Below, in pieces: positions 16,128 through 24,838 of a stretch of 64,000 nt of DNA. The stretch's first letter is position 1. Each line of letters opens with the position of its first letter. The stretch is from CALBZE01 sp036381255 (lineage in GTDB: Bacteria > Gemmatimonadota > Gemmatimonadetes > Longimicrobiales > RSA9): positions 7,362-71,361 of the forward strand of contig DASVDG010000033.1 of NCBI GenBank assembly GCA_036381255.1. The letters run 5' to 3'. Made by a program: the position numbers and the translations under genes. The notes beneath the pieces were generated by a model. The model searched no databases. It saw only the letters and a list, made by a program, of their open reading frames with translations, and had not been told where the DNA came from.

Positions 16128-17837
16128 ATGAATCGGATTCACCGGACCCCGGCCGCGCTTCTCGCCGCCGCGCTCCTCGCGGGGTGCGGCGCCGGCGGGC
16201 CGGCCGACGATGAGGCACCGATCGACATGCTGGCCGAAGGGATCACGCCCGAGGAGCTGGAGTCGCGGGTCGCTCAGTTCGCACCCGCGACGATCGACTT
16301 TGACGACACCGTCCTCGAGCCCTGGGAACGACAGGTTCTCACGAAACTCGTGGAGGCGTCGAACCTCATGCACGAGATCTTCCTGCTCCAGGTCTCGCCG
16401 GCGAATCCGGAACGGCGGGCGGCGCTGGAGTCGCAGCGCGGCGCCGGCCGGGATGCCGCGCTCGCGTACTTCGACATCATGGCCGGGCCGTGGGACCGGC
16501 TGAATCACGACGAGCCGTTCCTCGACGTCGGGTCCAAGCCCGAAGGCGCCGGCTACTACCCGGCCGACCTGACGCGCGAGGAGCTGGAGGCGTGGCTGGA
16601 GTCGCACCCCGAGGACCGGCAGCGCTTCACCGGCTACTTCTCGGTGATCCGGCGGGACAAGGGGAACCTGGTCGCGGTCCCCTACTCCGCCGAGTACCGC
16701 GACCGGCTCGAGCGAGCCGCCGCGCTGCTGCGCGAGGCCGCCGCACTCTCGCAGAACGCGTCGCTGACGCGCTACCTCGAGGCCCGCGCCGCGGCGTTCC
16801 TCTCGGACGACTACTTCGAGAGCGACATGGCGTGGATGGACCTCGACAGCCGCATCGAGCCGACAATCGGGCCGTACGAGGTCTACGAGGACCGGCTGAT
16901 GGGGTACAAGGCCGCGTTCGAGAGCTTCATCACCGTCGCGGACGCGGAGGCGAGCGCGGAGCTGGCCCGGCTGAAGGGGCTGATGCGCGACCTCGAGCAG
17001 GCGCTGCCGATCGACGACCGCCACAAGAACCTGGACCGCGGCTTCGAGAGCCCGATCCGCGTGGTCGACGTGGTCTACACCGCGGGCGATACGCGCGCCG
17101 GCGTGCAGACCATCGCGTTCAACCTCCCGAACGATGAGCGGGTCCGCGAGGCGAAGGGCTCGAAGAAGGTCCTGCTGCGCAACGTCATGCGCGCAAAGTT
17201 CGAGCAGATCCTGACGCCGATCGCGGGCGCGGCGCTCGTGCCGGAGGTCCGCGAGGCGCTCGCGTTCCGGCCGTGGTTCATCAACGTGCTCATGCACGAG
17301 CTGGCGCACGGCCTCGGCCCCGGCAACATCACGCTGCCGTCCGGCGCGAAGACCACGGTCAACCAGGCGCTGCGCGAGCACTATTCGGCCATCGAAGAAG
17401 CCAAGGCGGACGTCACCGGGCTGCACAGCCTGACCGTCCTCGCCGAGCGTGGCCTCTACGACGACGACTTCGTCCGCCGCGCGTTCCTCGGCCACTTCGC
17501 GGACCTGTTCCGCTCGGTCCGCTTCGGCGCCAACGAAGCCCACGGCAAGGCGGCGCTGCTCCAGTTCAACTACTTCGTCGAGAAGGGCGCGGTGGAATAC
17601 GACGAGGCGACGGGCCGCTTCTCCACCGACGTCGACCGCCTCGTCGCCGCGAACCGCGACCTCGCGCGCGAGATCCTCACGCTCCAGGCGGAGGGCTCGT
17701 ACGAGAAGGCGGCCGCCCTGCTCGAGCACTACGGCACCACGCGCCCCGAGATGCAGACCGCGCTCGGGCGGCTGACGGACGTGCCGGTCGACATCCGGCC
17801 GGTGTACGCGGTGCTGGAGAAGATGCGAAGCTGGTGA
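16128..17837 (+). CDS. M49-like (dipeptidyl-peptidase III family) zinc peptidase lipoprotein
   Basis: A 569-aa exported protein. The leader ALLAAALLAGC is a lipobox. The zinc site is HELAHG (about residue 390) with a second acidic motif IEEAKADVTGL about 35 residues later, matching the HExxxH-type / EExxAD arrangement of M49 dipeptidyl peptidases. The family motif is usually HELLGH, and here an extra residue is missing so it reads as plain HExxH. It may cleave peptides in the periplasm, but the activity is inferred. The gene is followed by a strong bidirectional hairpin. Confidence 0.75.
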   Translation: MNRIHRTPAALLAAALLAGCGAGGPADDEAPIDMLAEGITPEELESRVAQFAPATIDFDDTVLEPWERQVLTKLVEASNLMHEIFLLQVSPANPERRAALESQRGAGRDAALAYFDIMAGPWDRLNHDEPFLDVGSKPEGAGYYPADLTREELEAWLESHPEDRQRFTGYFSVIRRDKGNLVAVPYSAEYRDRLERAAALLREAAALSQNASLTRYLEARAAAFLSDDYFESDMAWMDLDSRIEPTIGPYEVYEDRLMGYKAAFESFITVADAEASAELARLKGLMRDLEQALPIDDRHKNLDRGFESPIRVVDVVYTAGDTRAGVQTIAFNLPNDERVREAKGSKKVLLRNVMRAKFEQILTPIAGAALVPEVREALAFRPWFINVLMHELAHGLGPGNITLPSGAKTTVNQALREHYSAIEEAKADVTGLHSLTVLAERGLYDDDFVRRAFLGHFADLFRSVRFGANEAHGKAALLQFNYFVEKGAVEYDEATGRFSTDVDRLVAANRDLAREILTLQAEGSYEKAAALLEHYGTTRPEMQTALGRLTDVPVDIRPVYAVLEKMRSW

Positions 17838-17921
17838 CGTTGCCGGGGGCGGCGCGACCGTACTCGCGCGGGCGCGCCGAACCCGCCTGAGCCACGCCAC
17901 CGGGTACGGGCCATTGCAGGT

Positions 17922-17973
17922 GTGAACGTAGGCGTACGCGTCGGGTTTCCCGTCCGCGTACGCCTATGTTCAC
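17922..17973. terminator. 19-bp hairpin between convergent genes
   Basis: GTGAACGTAGGCGTACGCG (17922-17940) pairs with 17955-17973 over 19 positions, with a single G-U. The 14-nt loop itself contains CGGG-TTT-CCCG. It sits between the M49-like gene (+) and DinB (-), where a bidirectional terminator is expected. No U-tract follows. Confidence 0.6.
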
Positions 17974-18157
17974 GCGGGCCCCTGCCCTCCGGCGCGGGGA
18001 CGGGCCGGGCCCCGACCCGCCGCCCGCTTTCTCCGCTTCCGGCCGGTCCGCTCCGCCGCAGCGTTGCGGCAACGGCCTCGCGATCGCGCCCCGGCGCGGC
18101 TCGCGCGGCCGTGCGCCGCGCCACCCGTCCGAACCCGGCGTCCGCGACGCGCGGAGT

Positions 18158-18748
18158 CTACGCCGGGAACCCCGTCGCGCGCCTGACCTGCCACGCCTGC
18201 CACAGGTGCCGGCGCTCGTGGGCGAAGAGGAAGCGGACGGCGAACCCGAGCCGGTACCGCATCCACGGTACGACCGGCGATGGGACCTTGATGCGCCTCA
18301 CGTCCAGGTCGCTCGACGCGGCGAGGCGCAGCTGGATCTCGTCCTGGAACTTGAAGAAGCGGGCCACGGATTCCGCCGGATCGCGTTCCGCGGTCGGCGC
18401 CAGCCTCTTCCTGACCCTGAATTTCACCTTCGGCGGCGGCTCCATCCCCCTCAGCATCCACCGTTCGACCGGCCCGGGTCGATACGGCCCGCGCCGCAGC
18501 CAGCCGCGAGCGCGCGCGTCCGCGAGCCTCGCGTCGATGGTCGGGATGGCGACTTCGGCCGTCCGGCTGAGGTGCTCCAGGCACTCCGCGATTGACCACC
18601 GGTCCGGCGCCGGCCGCCAGGCGAGCTGGTCGGGGCGCAACCCCGCGACGAGCGCCTTCGCGTCGCGCCGGATGGCTTCCAGCTGGTCCCACAGATCCCG
18701 GAGATCGGGGGCGAGCGCCCCCGATTCAGTCTGGACATCAACGGACAT
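18158..18748 (-). CDS. DinB-family protein
   Basis: A 196-aa four-helix-bundle protein of the DinB/YfiT superfamily. The metal-binding histidines can be placed in SIAECLEHLSRTAE (first) and FLFAHERRHLWQAW (last pair). Family members include thiol transferases and many uncharacterised proteins. The start is taken at MSVDVQTE (18748) rather than 18760. It is 48 bp downstream of the damaged beta-propeller gene on the same strand. Confidence 0.78.
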   Translation of the reverse strand: MSVDVQTESGALAPDLRDLWDQLEAIRRDAKALVAGLRPDQLAWRPAPDRWSIAECLEHLSRTAEVAIPTIDARLADARARGWLRRGPYRPGPVERWMLRGMEPPPKVKFRVRKRLAPTAERDPAESVARFFKFQDEIQLRLAASSDLDVRRIKVPSPVVPWMRYRLGFAVRFLFAHERRHLWQAWQVRRATGFPA

Positions 18749-18795
18749 CGTCCACCTCACGGATCAGGTGAGAGCGATTCGCACGAATGTGCCGA

Positions 18796-19867
18796 TCATT
18801 CCAACCGTTCCGCTCTTTCGGGTCGATCGTTCGCCCGTTCGACGCGGAACCGCACGAGGTACTGAACGTCGAGCTCATCGCGCACGACGGCCCAGACGTC
18901 GTCGCCCCTGAAGAACGGCGCGGGATGGGTCGAGAAGTCGTCCGGCGCTCGGACCCGGCCGAGGTAGCGGCCGTCCGGCTCGAAGACGTCGAAGACGACG
19001 GGCTCGCGCCAGCGCGCCGGCGGGATGCGGCTCCGGCCGTCGTCCGCGGGCGGCTCGACGTCCACCGCCACGGCGGGCGTGTGGAGCAGGACCCAGAGGC
19101 GGCCATCGGCGCCGACGAACACATCACGGAACGGCGGCTTCACGTCCGGGATCGCCGGCGCGTCCCACCGCCAGTCGGAGTTCGGGCCACGCATGATCGC
19201 GGTGAGCCGATCCTCCTCGCTCGCCTTCTCGTCCCCCCGTACGGGGACCGGCTCGTATTCGCGCGCGATCCGTCAATCCTTGCCTGCGCTCCTCGGGCGG
19301 CTTCTCCCGGTCGAGCGGCGCCCAGTTGACCACGTGCCCCGCGGTATCCACGAAGACCCGCTGCGAAGTGTACCAGTTGCCCTGCACGGGCCAGCTCCCG
19401 AGCGGCTCGCCGTCGGGCGCGAAGACCTGCATCCGGCCGTTCCCGGGGTCGCGCAGCGCGACCCGCCCGTCCGGCAGCACCGCGAGCCCGCCGTCGGAAT
19501 TGCGGTACTCGCCCGGGCCGCCGCCTTCGCGGCCGAACGTCGCGATGTACGTTCCGTCGGGGCCGTACTTGCGGAGCACCGGCACCTGGCCGTCGTAGAG
19601 GTACACGCTGCCGTCCGGCCCCACCGCGAACCCCTCGATGTAGCCGAACATGTACACGTCCTCGCCCTCGAAGACGCCGATGCGGAGCGCTTCGACCAGC
19701 TCGGCCGGTCCGCCCCACACGCTGCCCGCGACGGTGCGGACGACGATCGTGTCGCCGATCGTGTCGGTGACCGCGCGCCAGCCGACGTCCGTGGCGCGGT
19801 TGCCGGCGGCGCAGGCGGCCGCGCCGAAACCGAGGAGCACCCGCGCGACAACGCGGATCCGCCGCAC
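18796..19867 (-). pseudogene. 6-bladed beta-propeller lipoprotein, frameshifted
   Basis: Two ORFs in different frames form one protein. The N-terminal part (from ATG 19867) has a lipoprotein leader (LLGFGAAAC) and repeated blade motifs such as EGFAVGPDGSVYLYD, VLRKYGPDGTYIATFGREGGGPGEY and LAVLPDGRVALRDPGNGRMQVF. It loses frame near 19268-19275. The C-terminal part resumes one frame over (REYEPVPVRGDEKASEEDR, then VFVGADGRLWVLLHTP and VFEPDGRYLGRV) and ends at 18796. An in-frame TGA precedes the resumption, so one base is extra or two are missing. It could be a real lesion, a sequencing error or, less likely, programmed frameshifting. Confidence 0.75.
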
Positions 19868-19877
19868 TTCACCCCCT

Positions 19878-21983
19878 CTACGCGTGGACCTCTTCCCGCT
19901 CCGCCTTCGCCGCCTCGATCACCTTCTGCGCCACGTGCGCCGGAACCTCCTCGTAGCCGTGGAGCTTGCGGGTGTGCGCCGCGCGGCCGTGCGTCAACGA
20001 GCGCAGCGAGGTGGCGTACTTGTACAGCTCGGCCTGGGGCACCAGCGCGCGGACCCGCGTCTTCTTGCCGTCGGGCTCCATGCCGAGGATCTTGCCGCGG
20101 CGCTGGTTCAGGTCGCCGATCACATCGCCCATGAACTCCTCGGGCGTGACGACCTCGACCTCCATGACCGGCTCGAGCAGGACCGGGTTCGCCTGGGCCG
20201 CGACCTTCTGGAACGCCATCGAGCCCGCGACCTGGAACGCGATGTCGCTCGAGTCGACGGTGTGATACGAGCCGTCGTAGCACTCGCACTCGAAGTCGAC
20301 GAGCGGGTAGCCGGCCAACACGCCGCGCCGCGCCGCCTCCTGGACGCCCTTGTCGACCGACGGGATGAACTTCCCGGGGATCACGCCGCCGACGATCGAG
20401 TCGACGAAGCGGTACCCCTCCCCGCGCGGCAGCGGCTTGACCCGGATCCAGCAGTCGCCGTACTGGCCGCGCCCGCCGCTCTGCTTCTTGTACTTCCCCT
20501 GCCCTTCCGCGACCGACTTGATCGCCTCGCGGTACGGGATCCGCGGCTGCTCCGTCTCGACCGCGACGCCGAACTTCCGCCGCAGCCGCTCGAGCTGGAC
20601 CTCCAGGTGCAGCTCGCCCAGGCCGCGCACGATCGTCTGCCGCAGCTCCGGGTCGTACGCGCTGTGGAACGTCGGGTCCTCCTCGTGGAGCTTGTGCAGC
20701 CCGTTGCCGATCTTGTCCTCGTCGCTCCGGCTCGCCGCGCGGATCGCGGTCGCGATGTCCGGCTCCGGGAACCGGATCGCCTGGAGCAGCAGCGGCCGGT
20801 CGGCGCCGCAGAGCGCGTCGTTCGTGTGCGTGTTCCGCAGCTTCGCGACGACGCCGATGTCGCCCGCGTGCAGCCGCGGCACCTCGTGCCGCTCCTTCCC
20901 CTGCGCCACGGCGAGGTGCGCCAGCTTCTCGCCGGTCTCCCGCGTCGCGTTCCAGACCTCCTGCCCGTTCTCGATCGAGCCGCTGAAGACCCGGAAGAAC
21001 GACAGCTCGCCGACGTGCGGCTCCGTCGTCGTCTTGAAGACCAGCGCCGCGAGCGGGCCGTCGTCCTCGGCCCGCAGCTCGACGACCTGGTCGAGTCCCG
21101 GCCGCTGCCCCGCCTCCCGCGCCGCCTCCGCCGGGTTCGGCATCAGCTCGACCAGCTTGTTCAACAGCGCGCGCGTACCCCACGTCCGCTCCGCCGCGCC
21201 GCAGAACAGCGGGAACATCTCGCCGCGCAGCATCGCCGCCTTCATCGCCGCGATCGCCTGCTCACGACCGATCTCGCCGCCTTCGAGATAGCGCTCGAGC
21301 AATGCATCGTCCGTCGCCGCGATCGTCTCGAACAGCTCCGTCCGCCAACGCTCGAACTCCTCCTGCTTCTCCGCCGGGATCTCCGTCTCGTCGTACTCGC
21401 CGCTCGTCGTGCCCGCCTTGTAAATGTGCGCGCGCCCGCTGAACAGGTTGATGATCCCGCGGAAATCGTCCGCGGCGCCGATCGGGATCTCGACCGGCAC
21501 GACCCGGTCCGTCAAGGTCGTCTTGATCTCCTGATAGACCTTCTCGAAATCGGCGTGCTCCTTGTCCATCATGGACACGAAAAAAAGTCTGGGAATTCCG
21601 CGCTCCTCGCAGTATTCCCAGACCTTCTCCGTTCCCACCTCCACTCCATGGGCGGCGCCGAGTACGATCACGGCGCCGTCCGCGACCCTCGTGGCGGCCA
21701 ACGCCTCGCCCGTGAAGTCCAGGTAGCCCGGCGTGTCCAGCAGGTTCAGCTTCACCCCCATCCATTCGGCGAACGCAGGCGTCGCCTGCATCGATATCCC
21801 GTGCTCGACCTCCTCGTCCGTGTACATCGTGAGCGCCGTGCCTTCCTTCACGCTCCCGTGCCGCCGCGATGAGCCGGCGACGAAGGCGAGCGCATCCACG
21901 AGCGTGGTCTTTCCGGAGCCGCCATGACCCAGGACTACGACGTTGCGGATCTGATCCGTTCGGTATTCCTTAGCGGCCGACAT
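19878..21983 (-). CDS. Elongation factor G-like GTPase (EF-G paralogue)
   Basis: A 701-aa translational GTPase with EF-G domain order I-V. The P-loop is GHGGSGKTTL rather than the canonical AHIDAGKTT, G3 is DTPGYLDF and the G4 position reads SMMD instead of NKMD. Domain IV has GGRGQYG and GVIPGKFIPSVDKG; domain V ends in LRSLTHGRAAHTRKLHGYEEVP. These features point to the EF-G2/FusA-like subfamily whose role in translocation is uncertain, not the housekeeping FusA. ATG 21983 is preceded by GGGGAGG. No rps12/rps7/tuf neighbours, as expected for the paralogue. Confidence 0.88.
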   Translation of the reverse strand: MSAAKEYRTDQIRNVVVLGHGGSGKTTLVDALAFVAGSSRRHGSVKEGTALTMYTDEEVEHGISMQATPAFAEWMGVKLNLLDTPGYLDFTGEALAATRVADGAVIVLGAAHGVEVGTEKVWEYCEERGIPRLFFVSMMDKEHADFEKVYQEIKTTLTDRVVPVEIPIGAADDFRGIINLFSGRAHIYKAGTTSGEYDETEIPAEKQEEFERWRTELFETIAATDDALLERYLEGGEIGREQAIAAMKAAMLRGEMFPLFCGAAERTWGTRALLNKLVELMPNPAEAAREAGQRPGLDQVVELRAEDDGPLAALVFKTTTEPHVGELSFFRVFSGSIENGQEVWNATRETGEKLAHLAVAQGKERHEVPRLHAGDIGVVAKLRNTHTNDALCGADRPLLLQAIRFPEPDIATAIRAASRSDEDKIGNGLHKLHEEDPTFHSAYDPELRQTIVRGLGELHLEVQLERLRRKFGVAVETEQPRIPYREAIKSVAEGQGKYKKQSGGRGQYGDCWIRVKPLPRGEGYRFVDSIVGGVIPGKFIPSVDKGVQEAARRGVLAGYPLVDFECECYDGSYHTVDSSDIAFQVAGSMAFQKVAAQANPVLLEPVMEVEVVTPEEFMGDVIGDLNQRRGKILGMEPDGKKTRVRALVPQAELYKYATSLRSLTHGRAAHTRKLHGYEEVPAHVAQKVIEAAKAEREEVHA

Positions 21984-22754
21984 GCGATGCCTCCCCGGGG
22001 AGTGGGACGATGGGATTCGTGGGGATGCGGAACGTAGAGCGAGAAGGCGAGAATTGTCAAGCCGCGAGGGATCGCGGTGAGGGAACGGCAGAGTTTGAGC
22101 GAGAGCTTGAGGGAACGCTCGAGTTCGAGTGGCAGGAGGAGCGCGGTCGGTCGGGTGGTGGGAGCCGGAGGTGGATCGGAGGAGCGCTCTGGGGGGGCGG
22201 AGCCCATGGGGTGGGCGGGGCGATCGGCGGGGTCCGCTTAGGCGGTGGCCGAGGGATTCGCGCGGGGCGCGTCGGCCGCCGGGCCGAAGCGGGGTCGGAG
22301 GATCGCCCGGCACCGCGGCCCCGCGCTTGCGGCCGCGCAGTGCGCACCCCGGCAGCCCGGCACCCCGACTCCGGGCGGCGGGCGGCTCCCGCACGGCGGA
22401 CCCGCTGCGGCCTCGGCCCGACGGCTCGCCGGCGGCATTCAGCCGGCACACCCCCACCGGCCCGCCAGCCCGCCAGCCCCGCCAACCCCCGAGCCCGCGG
22501 TCCAGGCAGCCCCGCCACCGCCCCCTTCCCCGCCGGAAGCGGCCGGGCGGGAGGGGCGCTCCCCCGGAGCGGCCCTCCGCGGGGGTGAGCGCAGCCGGCG
22601 CCGGTCGGCCCGAAGCGGGGCCGGGGGAAGTGAAGGGCGGCGGCGGCATCGGCCCCGCTTCGCGAGGCCGCCCGAGCGTCGGCGGAGCGAACGCCTTCCC
22701 CGCGGCGAGGCCGCGGAGGGGGTGCGCCCCGGACGCCCGGACGCGCGCCGGCCC
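21984..22754. other. 770-bp GC-rich intergenic region
   Basis: Between the EF-G-like gene and the rhomboid, which are on the same strand. The part near EF-G (about 22010-22140) is purine-rich with reiterated GAGGGAACG/GAGTTTGAGCGAG-type strings. The rest is extremely GC-rich with short inverted repeats and Pro/Arg-rich open frames that look spurious. A promoter for the EF-G gene should lie at the left end but I cannot place it with confidence. Confidence 0.4.
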
Positions 22755-23570
22755 CTAATTCTGCCGGTACCGCTTGCTCACCTCGTCCAGGATGCGGCGC
22801 TCCTCCGCGGTGAGGCTGGACAGCCCCGACGAGCTGATCTTGTCGAGCACGCGATCGACCTCGTCGAGGAGCCGCTCTTCGTCCTTGCGCCGCGGCCGCG
22901 CGGACGGCTTCGTGCCCGCGGGGCCGCCGCCCGGGATGACCCTGAAGCGCCGTTTCGGGATCGCCTTCTTCAGCCGCGAGAGACGGATGCGCACCCTGTC
23001 GTCGAACTTCAGGTACAGGAACCCGGCGGCGAAGCCGCCCAGGTGCGCGAGGTGCGCGACGCCGTCCCGCGCGCCGGAGATCGCACTGAAGAGCGATATC
23101 GCGGCGAAGATCGCGACCAGCCACTTCGCCTTGACCGGGAAGATGCCCCAGATGTAGATCGGCGCGTCGGGCCAGTTCATGGCGAAGGCGAGCATGACAC
23201 CGAAGACGGCGCCGGACGCGCCCACGACGGAGCCGTAGAGCCCGAATACGAACGACAGCGCCGCGCCGCCCAGCCCGCAGATCAGGTAATACTTGAGGAA
23301 CTCGCGCGAGCCCCAGCGCGCCTCCAGCGGCGGCCCGAAGAAGAACAGGCCGAGCATGTTGAACAGGAGGTGCAGGAGCCCGCCGTGGACGAACATGTAC
23401 GTCACGGCCGTCCACGGCCGCGTGAGGACGTGCGCCGGCGCGAACTCGAGCCACGGGAGGAGCGGCCGGTAGAGCCAGACGAGCAGGAACACCGCCACGT
23501 TGGCGATGATCAGCCGCTTCACCCAGGGCGTGAGCCCGAAGCCGAACGAAATGGAGTCGCGGTACGCCAT
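22755..23570 (-). CDS. Rhomboid-family protein with basic cytoplasmic tail
   Basis: A 271-aa protein whose first about 190 residues are a six-TM rhomboid core. It shows YMFVHGGLLHLLFNMLGLFFFG, the catalytic serine in VVGASGAVFGVML, and the histidine in VAHLAHLGGFAAGFLY. A charged C-terminal tail of about 80 residues (RVIPGGGPAGTKPSARPRRKDEERLLDEVDRVLDKI and following) looks helical and cytoplasmic, possibly an interaction module. It starts 9 bp after the ddl stop, so the two are probably co-transcribed. Confidence 0.88.
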   Translation of the reverse strand: MAYRDSISFGFGLTPWVKRLIIANVAVFLLVWLYRPLLPWLEFAPAHVLTRPWTAVTYMFVHGGLLHLLFNMLGLFFFGPPLEARWGSREFLKYYLICGLGGAALSFVFGLYGSVVGASGAVFGVMLAFAMNWPDAPIYIWGIFPVKAKWLVAIFAAISLFSAISGARDGVAHLAHLGGFAAGFLYLKFDDRVRIRLSRLKKAIPKRRFRVIPGGGPAGTKPSARPRRKDEERLLDEVDRVLDKISSSGLSSLTAEERRILDEVSKRYRQN

Positions 23571-23578
23571 GTTCCTTG

Positions 23579-24601
23579 CTACCCCCGGCGTCGCCGTTGG
23601 TTTTCCTCCAACGCCATGCGGCAGATGCGATCGCAGAGCTCGGGGAAGCTCATGCCGGCGGCGCGCGCTCCCCGGGGGAACAGGCTGTTCGCGGTCATCC
23701 CGGGAAGCGTGTTGGCCTCCAGGCACCAGAATCCGCCGGCCTCGTCCATCCGGAAGTCGATCCGGCTGTAGTTGCTGAGCTTCAGCGCAGCGTGCGCCCG
23801 TAGCGCCAGTTCCTGCACGGCATGGGCCCGTTCGTCCGGGATCTGCGCCGGGAAGATCTCGTCGGCCATCCCCGGCTGGTACTTGCACTCGTAGTCGAAG
23901 ATCTCGTGGCGCGGGATGATCTCGCCGACCGGCAGCGCGTCCGCGCCGAGGATCGGCACCGTCAGCTCGCGCCCCGGGATGAACCGTTCGATCATCACCT
24001 CGTCGTCGTAGCGGAACGCCAGCTCGATGGCCGGCTCCAGCGCCTCGGCGCCACGGACGATCGTCAGCCCGACGCTCGACCCCTGCTTGCTCGGCTTGAC
24101 GACGACCGGCCACCCGATGTACTCCGCGACCTCCCGTGCCGTGGCCGGCGCCATCAGCCACGGCGGCGTCGGCACGCCCGCATCCCGGAGCAGTCGCTTG
24201 GAGATGTCCTTGTCCATCGCGATCATGCTCGCGAGCGGGCCGCTCCCGGTGTACGGGATCCCCGCGAGATCCAGCATCGCCTGGAGGATCCCGCCCTCGC
24301 CCGCGCCGCCGTGCAGCGCGAGGAAATACAGGTCGGTGCCGTCCAGCTCCGGGGCACGCGTCAGCGACGCGAAGTCCCCCGTCCGAAGCAGGTCGAGCTC
24401 CTCCTCCTCCTCCGGCGGGACCGGCTTCACGCCCGCCGACAGCAGCCGCTCCTCCTCCGCGGCGCCGAGCACGCCCGTGGCCGTGTCCACGGCGACCACC
24501 TCGTGCCCCGCCTCGCGGAGCGCCGGCACGACCTGCGCTCCACTCGCAATGCTGACCTCGCGCTCGGCGCTCTCGCCCCCGAACAGTACCGCGATCTTCA
24601 T
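23579..24601 (-). CDS. ddl: D-alanine--D-alanine ligase
   Basis: A 340-aa ATP-grasp ligase that makes D-Ala-D-Ala for peptidoglycan. Motifs are MKIAVLFGGESAEREVSIASG, LALHGGAGEGGILQAMLDLAGIPYTGSG, VVVKPSKQGSSVGLTIV, EIIPRHEIFDYECKY, and the Mg-binding SRIDFRMDEAGGFWCLEANTLPGMT. The tyrosine in the omega loop (FDYECKY) fits a D-Ala-D-Ala ligase rather than a D-Ala-D-Lac type. It leads a two-gene unit with the rhomboid. Confidence 0.93.
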   Translation of the reverse strand: MKIAVLFGGESAEREVSIASGAQVVPALREAGHEVVAVDTATGVLGAAEEERLLSAGVKPVPPEEEEELDLLRTGDFASLTRAPELDGTDLYFLALHGGAGEGGILQAMLDLAGIPYTGSGPLASMIAMDKDISKRLLRDAGVPTPPWLMAPATAREVAEYIGWPVVVKPSKQGSSVGLTIVRGAEALEPAIELAFRYDDEVMIERFIPGRELTVPILGADALPVGEIIPRHEIFDYECKYQPGMADEIFPAQIPDERAHAVQELALRAHAALKLSNYSRIDFRMDEAGGFWCLEANTLPGMTANSLFPRGARAAGMSFPELCDRICRMALEENQRRRRG

Positions 24602-24838
24602 GAAGTTCCTGGCCCGCCCCGTTGAAATGCCGCGCCCGTCCTACCCTGCCGCCGAACGACGAGGTTCCCGTCGCGCCCCTGCAACATTCAGGCGCACCCC
24701 CGTCCCTGGCCACACGACGCTTCCCGCCGCTCCCCCGTCACGCGCCGCCCCGGGCGAGCGCGAGCGCGGGCGCGCGCGATCGCGACTTCTACTCTGGTTT
24801 CTCCTTGAAACCTCGACTCGCCGTCCCGTTCCCGCGCC

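Noticed and set aside
15726..17900. 724-aa open frame on the minus strand
   Set aside because: It is the antisense of the M49-like gene, is Arg/Gln/Leu-rich without domains, and is a GC-rich artefact; the plus-strand protein has a lipobox and HExxH motif.
22010..22588. 192-aa ORF in the 770-bp intergenic region
   Set aside because: Gly/Arg/Pro-rich, no SD, no domain; it probably reflects GC bias.
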